This document shows, in pieces, positions 1 to 8,665 of a stretch of 64,000 nt of DNA. The notes under the pieces were generated by a model that was given only the letters and a program-made list of their open reading frames with translations, was not told the origin of the DNA and made no database searches. A program made the position numbers and the translations under genes. The DNA is taken from the NCBI GenBank assembly GCA_031446165.1, contig CP132905.1, positions 744,001-808,000 on the forward strand, in the 5' to 3' direction. The first letter of the stretch is position 1; each line of letters begins with the position of its first letter. Source of the DNA: Arsenophonus sp031446165. GTDB taxonomy: Bacteria > Pseudomonadota > Gammaproteobacteria > Enterobacterales > Enterobacteriaceae.

Positions 1-607
1 TAATCTTTTCATCATCAATATACGCCAAACAACCATTAATTACTTCACCAAGATTATGCGGAGGAATATTAGTAGCCATTCCAACTGCAATACCTGAAGA
101 ACCATTAATGAGTAAATTTGGGATACGAGTAGGCATTACATCTGGGATTTCTTCCGTACCATCATAATTAGGTACAAAATTCACTGTTTCTTTATCTAAA
201 TCTTCTAATAATTCATGCACAATTTTTGCCATACGTACTTCAGTATAACGCATCGCAGCAGGGGAATCACCATCAACAGATCCAAAATTTCCTTGTCCAT
301 CAACTAACATGTAACGCATAGAAAATGGCTGTGCAAGACGCACTATGGCATCATAAACAGCAGTATCTCCATGAGGATGATACTTACCAATAACATCACC
401 AACTATACGAGCTGATTTCTTATAAGGTTTATTCCAATTATTACCTAAAACATGCATTGCATATAATACACGACGATGCACTGGTTTTAATCCATCTCGT
501 ACATCTGGAAGAGCACGACCAACAATTACAGACATCGCATAATCTAAATAAGAATCTTTAAGCTCTTCTTCAAGATTAATTGGCGTAATTTCTCTTATCT
601 CACTCAT
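1..607 (-). CDS. gyrA: DNA gyrase subunit A, N-terminal part (runs off left edge)
   Basis: Breakage-reunion subunit of DNA gyrase (with GyrB), which introduces negative supercoils. Translating the reverse strand from the ATG at 605-607 gives a protein starting MSEIREITP that follows E. coli GyrA without gaps for about 200 residues. It includes the quinolone-pocket segment HPHGD and the active-site tyrosine in AAMRYTE. An AAGGA Shine-Dalgarno lies about 10 bases before the start. The 3' part, roughly three quarters of the gene, lies outside the window. The residue equivalent to E. coli Ser83 is Thr. It is divergent from ubiG, as in E. coli. Identity is essentially certain. Confidence 0.97.
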   Translation of the reverse strand, partial: MSEIREITPINLEEELKDSYLDYAMSVIVGRALPDVRDGLKPVHRRVLYAMHVLGNNWNKPYKKSARIVGDVIGKYHPHGDTAVYDAIVRLAQPFSMRYMLVDGQGNFGSVDGDSPAAMRYTEVRMAKIVHELLEDLDKETVNFVPNYDGTEEIPDVMPTRIPNLLINGSSGIAVGMATNIPPHNLGEVINGCLAYIDDEKI

Positions 608-757
608 GAATCCATTATCCTTTATTTCCTTACTTTATTTAAAAAAATTATACTATAAAATCATGAATTTATAAAATCAAAAATATATAATAATCTCTAC
701 AAAAAAAAACAAAAAACATGAATAATAAATAACTAATGCACAAAAATAAGAACATAT

Positions 758-1486
758 ATGATGAAAAATAAACAACATTCAAATACAAAAAAAAATATTG
801 ATTACAATGAAATTAAAAAATTTAATTTTATAGCATCCCAATGGTGGAATAAAAATAAATCATCTTTGCATCAAATTAATCCATTGCGTTTAAATTTTAT
901 ACTAAAACATACAAATGGTATTTTTGGAAAAAAAATACTTGATATAGGCTGTGGTGGAGGAATTTTATCAGAAAGTATGCACAACGAAGGGGCGATCGTT
1001 ACAGGAATTGATATAACGCCTAAAATGATTAAAAATGCTAAACTACATGCATTAAAAAAGAACATTAAAATTCAATATATAAAAGAAACAGCTGAAAAAC
1101 ACGCAAAAAAAAAATCTAAAAGTTACGATATAATTACTTGCATGGAAATGCTCGAACATGTCCCTTATCCTAAATCAATAATTAAAGCTTGTGAGAAATT
1201 AATTAAACCTGGTGGACATATATTTTTTTCTACCATTAACCGCAATAAAAAATCCTGGTTATTTGCTATTATAGCTGCTGAATATATTCTTAATATCGTT
1301 CCTAGGGGAACACATAATATAAAAAAATTTATTCAACCTTCTGAATTACTTAGCTGGATTGATCAGACTTCTTTAGAAGAACAAAACATAATAGGATTAC
1401 ATTATAATCCATTTAGTAATAAATTTTATTTAGGAGAAAATGTCGACGTGAATTATATTTTGCATGTATCACACAGAAATATATGA
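758..1486 (+). CDS. ubiG: Ubiquinone biosynthesis O-methyltransferase UbiG
   Basis: SAM-dependent O-methyltransferase that performs both O-methylation steps of ubiquinone synthesis, acting at the inner membrane. The 242-residue product (E. coli 240) has the class I SAM-binding motif LDIGCGGG at residues 61-68, the following acidic segment GIDITP, and the conserved block TCMEMLEHVP. The end DVNYILH matches the family. Position next to gyrA is the E. coli arrangement. Ten A in a row occur inside the gene at 1105-1114 (Ala-Lys-Lys-Lys codons), a site prone to slippage but in frame here. Retention implies the cell still respires with ubiquinone. The two Met codons at the start leave the exact first residue uncertain by one. 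Confidence 0.95.
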   Translation: MMKNKQHSNTKKNIDYNEIKKFNFIASQWWNKNKSSLHQINPLRLNFILKHTNGIFGKKILDIGCGGGILSESMHNEGAIVTGIDITPKMIKNAKLHALKKNIKIQYIKETAEKHAKKKSKSYDIITCMEMLEHVPYPKSIIKACEKLIKPGGHIFFSTINRNKKSWLFAIIAAEYILNIVPRGTHNIKKFIQPSELLSWIDQTSLEEQNIIGLHYNPFSNKFYLGENVDVNYILHVSHRNI

Positions 1487-1532
1487 TAAATTTTATAAAA
1501 ATTATGTTTTAAAACTTGATAACGAAAAAATA

Positions 1533-1548
1533 TTACATTATATTGTAA
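1533..1548 (+). promoter_or_regulatory. Candidate NrdR box 1 upstream of nrdA
   Basis: TTACATTATATTGTAA is a near-palindrome that fits the remembered NrdR box consensus acaCwAtATaTwGtgt at most core positions (C4, A8, T9, A10, T11, G13). It lies about 120 bases before the nrdA start and exactly 31 bases upstream of a second match, the three-helical-turn spacing typical of NrdR box pairs. AT-rich background raises the chance of accidental matches, so the paired spacing is the main argument. Confidence 0.5.
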
Positions 1549-1563
1549 TATAAATAAAAAAAA

Positions 1564-1579
1564 ATACTATATATTGTAT
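1564..1579 (+). promoter_or_regulatory. Candidate NrdR box 2 upstream of nrdA
   Basis: ATACTATATATTGTAT differs from the remembered NrdR consensus at only two of the outer positions and keeps the whole core. It is 31 bases downstream of the first box and about 90 bases before the nrdA start, overlapping the expected promoter region, where NrdR represses class Ia ribonucleotide reductase in E. coli. Confidence 0.6.
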
Positions 1580-1665
1580 TATAAATAGATTTTAATATTA
1601 TCATTTTATGAATACATAAATATTTAACTTTATAGATCTCTAACCTTAGAGGTATACCTACTAAT

Positions 1666-3960
1666 ATGATGCAAGAAAGTCTTTTAGTAACAAAACGTAA
1701 TGGCCATAAAGAACTCATAAATCTAGATAAAATTCACAAAGTCATCACTTGGGCTGCGAAAAATCTACAAGATGTATCTGTTTCACAAGTAGAGTTACAT
1801 TCACAAATTCAATTTTACAACGGGATAAAAACCGCTGATATTCATGAAACAATAATCAAGGCAGCCGCAGATCTTATTTCTTCTAATACACCTGATTACC
1901 AATATCTTGCAGCTAGATTAGCAATTTTTCACTTACGAAAAAAAGCCTATGGAAAATTTGAACCCCCTAAACTATATCAGCATGTAAAAAAAATGGTCAA
2001 AATAGGGAAATATGATAAACATTTGTTGGTAGATTATTCAGAAAAAGAATTTCACAAACTTGATAATTTTCTAGATCATTGGCGTGATATGAATTTTTCC
2101 TATGCCGCAGTAAAACAACTAGAAAAAAAATATTTATTGCAAAATAGAGTTAGTGGACAAATTTATGAAAGTCCACAGTTCATGTATATTCTTATTGCTG
2201 CTTGTCTTTTTGCACGATATTCAAAAAAAATACGATTGGATTATATTCATCTTTTTTATGATGCTATTTCAACTTTCAAAATCTCACTGCCAACTCCTAT
2301 TATGGCAGGGGTACGGACGCCTACTAAACAATTTAGTTCTTGTATATTAATTGAATGTGATGATACACTTGATTCTATTAACGCCACAACAAGCTCCATT
2401 ATTAAATACGTATCCCAACGTGCGGGTATTGGTATTAATGCCGGAAATATTCGCGCATTAGGAAGTCCTATTCGTAATGGAGAAGCCTTTCATACAGGTT
2501 GCATCCCTTTCTATAAACATTTTCAAAGTGCTGTAAAATCATGTTCTCAAGGTGGAGTACGTGGTGGAGCTGCTACATTATTTTATCCACTTTGGCATTT
2601 AGAGATTGAAAGTTTACTTGTCTTAAAAAACAACCGAGGGGTTGAAAATAATCGTGTGCGTTATCTTGATTATGCTGTACAAATAAATAAATTAATGTAT
2701 GAAAGACTCATAAAAAATAAAGAAATTACATTGTTTAGCCCATCCGATGTTCCTGGATTATATCAAGCATTTTTTAATGATCAAAGTGAATTTGAACATT
2801 TGTACTTAAAGTATGAGTCAGATTCAACAATCCGTAAAAAACGCATTAAAGCTATCAATTTATTTTCCTACATGCTGCAAGAACGCGCGTCAACAGGGCG
2901 AATATATATTCAAAATGTCGATCACTGCAATACACATAGTGCATTTAATCCTGAAGTTGCACCTATTCGTCAATCTAATCTTTGTATGGAAATTCTTTTA
3001 CCAACCAAACCACTAAATGATATTAAAGATACAAAAGGTGAAATTGCACTCTGCACTCTTTCTGCTTTTAATCTAGGTATAATTAAATCATTACAGGAAC
3101 TTGAAAAGTTATCAGTATTAATAGTACGCGCATTAGATGCAGTACTGGATTACCAAAATTATCCTATTATTGCTGCTAAAAAAGCTTCTATGAACCGTCG
3201 TACTTTAGGTATAGGTGTGATTAATTACGCTTATTATTTAGCAAAAAACAAAGTACGTTATTCTGATGGCAGTGCTAACAATTTAACACACAAAACTTTT
3301 GAAGCTATACAATATTATTTATTAAAAGCATCTAATGAACTTGCAAAAGAACAAGGACAGTGTCCATTATTTCATGATACCACTTATGCAAAAGGTATTT
3401 TGCCTATTGATACTTATAAAAAAACATTAGATCAATTAACATCAGAACCACTGCATTATGATTGGGAAACATTAAGAATTAATATCAAGAAATATGGATT
3501 ACGTAATTCTACACTTTCTGCATTAATGCCGTCAGAAACTTCTTCACAAATATCAAATGCTACTAATGGCATTGAACCACCAAGAGGTTATATTAGCATC
3601 AAAGCATCTAAAGATGGAATCTTACGTCAAGTAGTTCCTGAATATAATAATTTAAAAAATGATTATGAATTATTATGGCAAATCCCTAATAATGTTGGTT
3701 ATTTACAACTCGTAGGTATTATGCAAAAATTTGTTGACCAATCTATTTCTGCAAATACTAATTATGATCCAACTCGTTTTCCGAATAACAAAGTTCCAAT
3801 GCACCAATTAATAAAAGATTTATTAACAGCTTATAAATATGGCATCAAAACACTTTATTATCACAACACACGTGATGGTTCAGAAGATTTTCAGGGTGGC
3901 CTTAAAAAAAATATTCAATTTTCTGAAAACGATTGCAATAGTGGCAGTTGTAAAATATAA
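1666..3960 (+). CDS. nrdA: Class Ia ribonucleoside-diphosphate reductase, alpha subunit
   Basis: Large catalytic subunit of aerobic ribonucleotide reductase, converting NDPs to dNDPs with the radical supplied by NrdB. The 764-residue product (E. coli 761) begins with the ATP-cone domain that senses ATP/dATP. The redox cysteine in FSSCILIE is at residue 226, and the radical segment NLCME and second redox cysteine in ALCTLSAFN follow. The C-terminal cysteine pair (757 and 762, ending CKI) reduces the active site. All the cysteines needed for catalysis are present. Two adjacent ATGs open the gene after a GAGG. It is followed 12 bases later by nrdB, forming an nrdA-nrdB-yfaE operon. Two NrdR-like boxes lie upstream. 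Confidence 0.98.
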   Translation: MMQESLLVTKRNGHKELINLDKIHKVITWAAKNLQDVSVSQVELHSQIQFYNGIKTADIHETIIKAAADLISSNTPDYQYLAARLAIFHLRKKAYGKFEPPKLYQHVKKMVKIGKYDKHLLVDYSEKEFHKLDNFLDHWRDMNFSYAAVKQLEKKYLLQNRVSGQIYESPQFMYILIAACLFARYSKKIRLDYIHLFYDAISTFKISLPTPIMAGVRTPTKQFSSCILIECDDTLDSINATTSSIIKYVSQRAGIGINAGNIRALGSPIRNGEAFHTGCIPFYKHFQSAVKSCSQGGVRGGAATLFYPLWHLEIESLLVLKNNRGVENNRVRYLDYAVQINKLMYERLIKNKEITLFSPSDVPGLYQAFFNDQSEFEHLYLKYESDSTIRKKRIKAINLFSYMLQERASTGRIYIQNVDHCNTHSAFNPEVAPIRQSNLCMEILLPTKPLNDIKDTKGEIALCTLSAFNLGIIKSLQELEKLSVLIVRALDAVLDYQNYPIIAAKKASMNRRTLGIGVINYAYYLAKNKVRYSDGSANNLTHKTFEAIQYYLLKASNELAKEQGQCPLFHDTTYAKGILPIDTYKKTLDQLTSEPLHYDWETLRINIKKYGLRNSTLSALMPSETSSQISNATNGIEPPRGYISIKASKDGILRQVVPEYNNLKNDYELLWQIPNNVGYLQLVGIMQKFVDQSISANTNYDPTRFPNNKVPMHQLIKDLLTAYKYGIKTLYYHNTRDGSEDFQGGLKKNIQFSENDCNSGSCKI

Positions 3961-3972
3961 AAGGAAAACAAA

Positions 3973-5109
3973 GTGAAATATCAATATACAACATTTTCAC
4001 AAAAAAAAAATGATCAATTAAAAGAACCTATGTTTTTTGGGCAGCCTGTTAACATTATACGGTATGATCAACAAAAATATCCAATTTTTGAGAAATTAAT
4101 TGAAAAGCAGTTATCCTTCTTTTGGCGTCCAGAAGAAATAGATGTGTCTCGTGATCGAATTGATTACCAATCACTTCCTGAACACGAGAAACATATTTTT
4201 ATTAGTAATTTAAAATACCAAACATTATTAGATTCTATTCAAGGGAGAAGTCCTAATGTTGCATTATTACCAATTATCTCTATTCCGGAATTAGAAACAT
4301 GGATAGAAACATGGTCATTTTCAGAAACTATTCATTCACGATCATATACACATATTATTCGTAATATTGTTAATGATCCATCAAATATTTTTGATGACAT
4401 AATAACTAATCATGAAATTTTAAATCGGGCAAAAAATATTTCTATGTATTATGATAATTTGATTAAAATGACCAGCTATTACCATATGTTAGGTGAAAAT
4501 AAACATATTATTAATGGTAAAAATATTTTTATTTCTTTACATCATTTAAAAAAACAACTTTATTTGTGTTTAATGAGTGCAAATGCATTAGAAGCTATTC
4601 GTTTTTATGTAAGTTTTGCATGTTCATTTGCTTTTGCTGAACGTGAATTAATGGAAGGTAACGCAAAAATTATCAAATTAATTGCACGTGATGAAGCATT
4701 ACATCTTACTGGTACTCAGCATATTTTAAATCTTATGCGATCCGGTCAAGATGATCCTGAGATGCTTGATATTGCGAAAGAATGTGAAAAAGAATGTTAT
4801 GAATTATTTATCCAAACAGCACAACAAGAAAAAGCATGGGCTGACTATTTATTTTCTGGTGGTTCTATGATTGGACTTAATAAGGATATCTTATGCCAAT
4901 ATATTGAATATATTACCAATATCAGAATGCAAGCTGTTGGACTAAAATTACCATTTCAGAAACGCTCTAATCCTATTCCATGGATTAATACTTGGTTAAT
5001 GTCAGATCATGTACAAGTAGCACCACAAGAAGTAGAAATCACCTCTTATCTAGTAGGACAAATTGATTCTCAAGTAGATACTAATGAATTACAAAATTTT
5101 GAATTGTAA
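3973..5109 (+). CDS. nrdB: Class Ia ribonucleoside-diphosphate reductase, beta subunit
   Basis: Di-iron/tyrosyl-radical subunit that activates NrdA. The 378-residue product (E. coli 376) starts at a GTG preceded by AAGGA at 3961-3965, and no ATG fits the conserved N terminus YTTFSQ. Metal ligands Asp87, Glu118 and His121 and the radical tyrosine Tyr125 (in SRSYTHIIR) are visible, as are the later helix ligands in AERELMEGN and IARDEALHLTGTQH. The C-terminal tail that docks on NrdA is intact. A run of ten A at 4001-4010 follows the eighth codon or so and stays in frame. It overlaps nothing and is 5 bases before yfaE. Confidence 0.98.
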   Translation: MKYQYTTFSQKKNDQLKEPMFFGQPVNIIRYDQQKYPIFEKLIEKQLSFFWRPEEIDVSRDRIDYQSLPEHEKHIFISNLKYQTLLDSIQGRSPNVALLPIISIPELETWIETWSFSETIHSRSYTHIIRNIVNDPSNIFDDIITNHEILNRAKNISMYYDNLIKMTSYYHMLGENKHIINGKNIFISLHHLKKQLYLCLMSANALEAIRFYVSFACSFAFAERELMEGNAKIIKLIARDEALHLTGTQHILNLMRSGQDDPEMLDIAKECEKECYELFIQTAQQEKAWADYLFSGGSMIGLNKDILCQYIEYITNIRMQAVGLKLPFQKRSNPIPWINTWLMSDHVQVAPQEVEITSYLVGQIDSQVDTNELQNFEL

Positions 5110-5114
5110 AAATT

Positions 5115-5393
5115 ATGGAAAAATATAAAATATTTGTTCTTCAAAAAGAAGATAAAAAAAGCACAAAAAAAATAAATTTTTTTTATAATAAACAGCATAC
5201 TAGCATTCTTGATACACTTGAAAAAAAAATTCAGATTGATTTTCAATGTCGAAAAGGATTTTGTGGTATCTGTCGTATTTATTTAAAAAAAGGAAAAATA
5301 AAATATCATAATCAGCCTCTTGCATTTATTCATAAAAATGAAATACTACCTTGTAGTTGTCAACCAATAAGTGATATTTTTATTGTTATATAA
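5115..5393 (+). CDS. yfaE: 2Fe-2S ferredoxin, NrdB diferric-tyrosyl radical maintenance
   Basis: Small plant-type ferredoxin that in E. coli gives electrons to NrdB to rebuild its di-iron radical cofactor. The 92-residue product (E. coli 84) has cluster ligands Cys45, Cys50, Cys53 and Cys80 in the arrangement CRKGFCGIC ... LPC, followed by an extra Cys82 that is also present in the E. coli protein. The motif QPLAFI is conserved. It is 5 bases downstream of nrdB, so probably co-transcribed and translationally coupled. Keeping this accessory gene suggests aerobic class Ia reductase is the working dNTP route here. Confidence 0.92.
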   Translation: MEKYKIFVLQKEDKKSTKKINFFYNKQHTSILDTLEKKIQIDFQCRKGFCGICRIYLKKGKIKYHNQPLAFIHKNEILPCSCQPISDIFIVI

Positions 5394-5926
5394 TAAAATA
5401 ATTCATAAAATAAAGTTCTAAATATCTTTCACATACCTATCTAAGGATAAAAATATCAAAAGATAGCAATAAAAGTAAATCAATAATCATTAAAAATTTT
5501 TATTATATATACAATACAGAAAATATACGTTTAATTTATTTATATATATTTTTACTATATAGTTTATATACCGATCTTTTATTTTTTTTTATCCCGATAA
5601 AATTACTACAATAAAAAACATGAATAATATTTTATGAACTAATAGTGAATACATTATTTTTTAATTTTATAAATATTAATTAACAACAATATTATTCAAC
5701 TTAGCGATCTTAAAAATAATTTATTTTTTATTATTAATAATTGAAGAAATATATCGAGATAAAACAATAAAAGTAAAAAATCTTATCAACATCATCACTT
5801 GATAAAAATTGATGTCTTATATTTATATATATTATTTAAATGATAATTAAAATTACTACTGAAGTATTTTATAATAACATTAAAAAACTATAATATAATA
5901 CTTAAACTTATTACACTTTTTTATCA
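5394..5926. other. Gene-free AT-rich spacer yfaE-yfaZ
   Basis: About 530 bases between two convergent genes. I see only short A/T runs and no reading frame, tRNA or strong hairpin. In E. coli many genes (inaA, the glp genes and others) lie between these two loci, so this is most simply a deletion scar. Confidence 0.6.
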
Positions 5927-6490
5927 TCAAAAATTAAAAACAGCACCAACATAAAAATCATCTGCAACAGTATGTTGAATATCAAAACTATTGTTTTGAA
6001 TTTTTATAAAACGATAACCTGCACTCATTATAAATGATTGTAATAATTCATATTTTATACCAATGTTTACTTCTTTATAGAAATAATGATCAGAAATAAA
6101 GACATGAGGTGAACCATAAATTTCACCATATATACTAAAACATGGCATAATGTACAAATTAGCACCAATACCAGCAGTAAAAGCAAAAGTAAAACTATCT
6201 TGTTGTTGTAAGAAGTTTAAAAAATATGTTTTTCCAGCACAATAAGCACTTAGTGGCCCAAATGGGATACCAAAAGTTCCTCCTAAACTAAATAGTTGCT
6301 TGTCATGATCGCTACGTATTAAATTGCTATTTATTTCTAAATAAACTCCTTTATTTCCAATGCTAGTAGAAAATTCAGTAAAATCTTTTCCTATGTGAGC
6401 ACCAAAAACAATTGCATGTAAAAAATCTATAAAAATAAAGCATCCTATTATTATTAGTAGTATTTTTTTTATCACTAAATACCTAATCAT
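5927..6490 (-). CDS. yfaZ: YfaZ-family outer membrane protein
   Basis: Predicted outer membrane beta-barrel protein of unknown function. The 187-residue product opens with a lysine-containing hydrophobic signal segment (about residues 1-26, ending FLHA). It continues with alternating hydrophobic strands and ends in Phe, the usual outer-membrane assembly signature. Remembered YfaZ features visible here are GVYLEINSNLIRSDHD, GIPFGPLSAYCAGK, a SIYGEIYGSPHVF-like strand, and a final AGYRF ... ADDFYVGAVFNF. Its place between yfaE and yfbR agrees with the E. coli map. Assignment rests on family memory and position. The alternative is another small barrel of the PagL/OmpW type. Confidence 0.72.
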   Translation of the reverse strand: MIRYLVIKKILLIIIGCFIFIDFLHAIVFGAHIGKDFTEFSTSIGNKGVYLEINSNLIRSDHDKQLFSLGGTFGIPFGPLSAYCAGKTYFLNFLQQQDSFTFAFTAGIGANLYIMPCFSIYGEIYGSPHVFISDHYFYKEVNIGIKYELLQSFIMSAGYRFIKIQNNSFDIQHTVADDFYVGAVFNF

Positions 6491-6978
6491 TTAAATAAAC
6501 TTAATTTTAAATAAAAATTCTATAATAATATATTTTATGCTAAATTTAATTTTTATAGATACTAGTGCACATATAAAATATTATTTTTTAAGAAGTTCAT
6601 TAATTTTAAAATATATATTTAACATAAATTTTAATTTTTAATTTAATAAGCATTAACCATCTCTTTTAATAAAGAGATCTGTAGAAATGAACTATAAAAA
6701 AATAATATTTTAAAATTAATGATAAAAAACTATTTCTCATGAAACCTTAATTAATAAAAACCAGTGTAAATATAATTTATTTTTAAATATTCAACAGTCA
6801 TAAAAATTTTATATCATGTATTATGACTAATACATAAAATATAACTATTATACAATTAACAAAAGAAAACTACATCATAAAAAATTAACAGTTTTTAATA
6901 TAAATCTAAGATTTTTTATTGAAAATAAAAATATAAAAAGTTTTAACACATATTTTTATGTTATATCATTACAACTAT
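6491..6978. other. Gene-free AT-rich spacer yfaZ-yfbR
   Basis: About 490 bases with no credible reading frame or RNA gene. It must contain the promoter of yfaZ on the minus strand, but no element stands out from the A/T background. Confidence 0.55.
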
Positions 6979-7560
6979 TTAACAACTGATTTCATCCAAA
7001 GATAATTGAAAGCCTAATACAAAATTTTTCATAAAATACTCTATTTCATCTATAGAAGATTCAAACAATATTTTTTCAAGTCGTTTTTTAGCTAAATTAA
7101 ATTCGTTATTTCCAACAGATAATTCTTCTAAACATTTTAAATATGCACACAGCACATCTGCATATTTGATAATAGTATATTCTTTTTCAGAAAAATATTC
7201 ATCATTCAAAATAAAAAGAAAATCTTTTTGTAATTCTTCTGGCAACATATTAATGAGTTTTTTTTGTGCATATTTTTCAATTTTTTTATATTCATTAGCG
7301 ATTTTAATATTATGATATTTAATTGGGGTCGGTAGATCTCCAGTAATAACTTCACTAGCATCATGATACATCGCTAACACTGCAATACGCTCAGCATTTA
7401 TATTTCCATTGAATTTACGATTTTTAATACAAGCTAGTGCATGAGCAACGAAAGCAACTTGCAAACTATGTTCTGAAACATTTTCTGTACGTACATTACG
7501 CATTAATGACCAACGATTAATTAATTTCATGCGAGAAAGATAAGCGAAAAAATAACTCAT
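6979..7560 (-). CDS. yfbR: 5'-deoxynucleotidase YfbR (HD domain)
   Basis: Cytosolic phosphohydrolase that dephosphorylates deoxyribonucleoside 5'-monophosphates, part of pyrimidine dNTP turnover. The product has 193 residues (E. coli 199). The HD-domain metal ligands are visible: His31 (SEHSLQV), His66-Asp67 (MYHDASE), with Glu70 and Asp75 (TGDLPTP) following, and a later Asp in IIKYADVL. The opening MSYFFAYLSRMKLINRWSLM is typical of the family. It stands alone, with gene-free spacers on both sides. Together with nrdAB and dut it suggests nucleotide pool control is maintained. Confidence 0.94.
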   Translation of the reverse strand: MSYFFAYLSRMKLINRWSLMRNVRTENVSEHSLQVAFVAHALACIKNRKFNGNINAERIAVLAMYHDASEVITGDLPTPIKYHNIKIANEYKKIEKYAQKKLINMLPEELQKDFLFILNDEYFSEKEYTIIKYADVLCAYLKCLEELSVGNNEFNLAKKRLEKILFESSIDEIEYFMKNFVLGFQLSLDEISC

Positions 7561-7948
7561 ATATTTTCCTTGTATCTAAATTACGAACAATGTTAAACTT
7601 ATGCATGTAATCCATATTTTTAAAAACCATTAATATAAAACTTATCTATATATTTTATCTAAAAAATATATACTTAATAAATAACTGATTTTTATGATTT
7701 ATTATACCTAAAAAAATAATATTTTTTTACTTTTCTTATAGCTTTAATAATTTATCAAAATAACGGAAATCATGATCTTGTTATTAGTCTTTTGAAAAAT
7801 ATACAAACAATTCTTTTCATAAGTTTAATGAAATAGTTTAATGAATATGAATCATTTATTATAAAAATAATTACTAAATACTATTATAATACTTTTAATC
7901 AAATAATTATTTATGTAATTCAGCATTAAAAAATCTTAAAATAACTTT
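7561..7948. other. Spacer between yfbR and the importer permease, no ATPase gene
   Basis: About 390 bases where the ATP-binding subunit of the importer would normally follow the second permease. No Walker A or signature motif can be read in any frame, only A/T-rich sequence. Confidence 0.55.
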
Positions 7949-8665
7949 TTATTTGATGGAATGAATAATACATTTAAAAAATGATCTATTTTTTTTAAAA
8001 TTATACAAAATACAATTTGCTATCATCTCAAGCGAAAAACAGATTAAAAAATAAATCAAAGCAACAAACAGAAAAATTTCCATTGAATAAATCATTTCTC
8101 TGTTATTTACTTGAGTTGCTAAGAATGATAACTCTGCCACACCAACAATATATGCCAAAGAAGTATCTTTAATTAAAGCGATTAACTGATTAATAAATGA
8201 TGGAACCATCATAAGTAATGCTTGCGGCAATATAATATTCCATAATACTCCAAACATTGTAAATCCTAATGACATACCTGCTTGCCATTGCCCTTGACCA
8301 ATAGCTGCAATACCTGCTTTTACTACATACGCCAAATAAGCTGCACTAATTAAACTTAAAATAGCAATGACAGTTATCAGTTCAGGAATATCAGTTCCCA
8401 ATAAAATAGGTAATAAAAAATAACTCCAAAACATCAAAAGAATGACAGGTGTAGATCGGAAAAAACATAAAAAAACTCCTAAAACATTTACCCATAAACT
8501 TCTCAATGTTGTTAACAAAATTCCAATAAAAATTCCTAAAATAATAGATATACTTCCTGCCAATAAACTTATTAATATAGTTAATGCTGCACCTTCTAAA
8601 GGACCATCAGGATATGTTCCAAACAAAATATAACGCCAATTATCTCCAATAACTTCAAAATTCAT
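7949..8665 (-). CDS. Polar amino-acid ABC transporter permease (second)
   Basis: Inner-membrane channel subunit of a polar amino-acid importer of the GltK/HisM type. The 238-residue product has about five hydrophobic membrane spans. The permease EAA-loop region reads roughly GQGQWQAGMSLGFT ... ILPQALLMMVPSFINQ, and the loop after the second span has FFRSTPVILLMFW. Its start overlaps the end of the first permease by 11 bases, so translation is coupled. Substrate cannot be told from sequence. The last gene of the usual four-gene operon, the ATPase, is not here. Family is sure; exact orthology to glt, his or another system is not. Confidence 0.88.
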   Translation of the reverse strand: MNFEVIGDNWRYILFGTYPDGPLEGAALTILISLLAGSISIILGIFIGILLTTLRSLWVNVLGVFLCFFRSTPVILLMFWSYFLLPILLGTDIPELITVIAILSLISAAYLAYVVKAGIAAIGQGQWQAGMSLGFTMFGVLWNIILPQALLMMVPSFINQLIALIKDTSLAYIVGVAELSFLATQVNNREMIYSMEIFLFVALIYFLICFSLEMIANCILYNFKKNRSFFKCIIHSIK

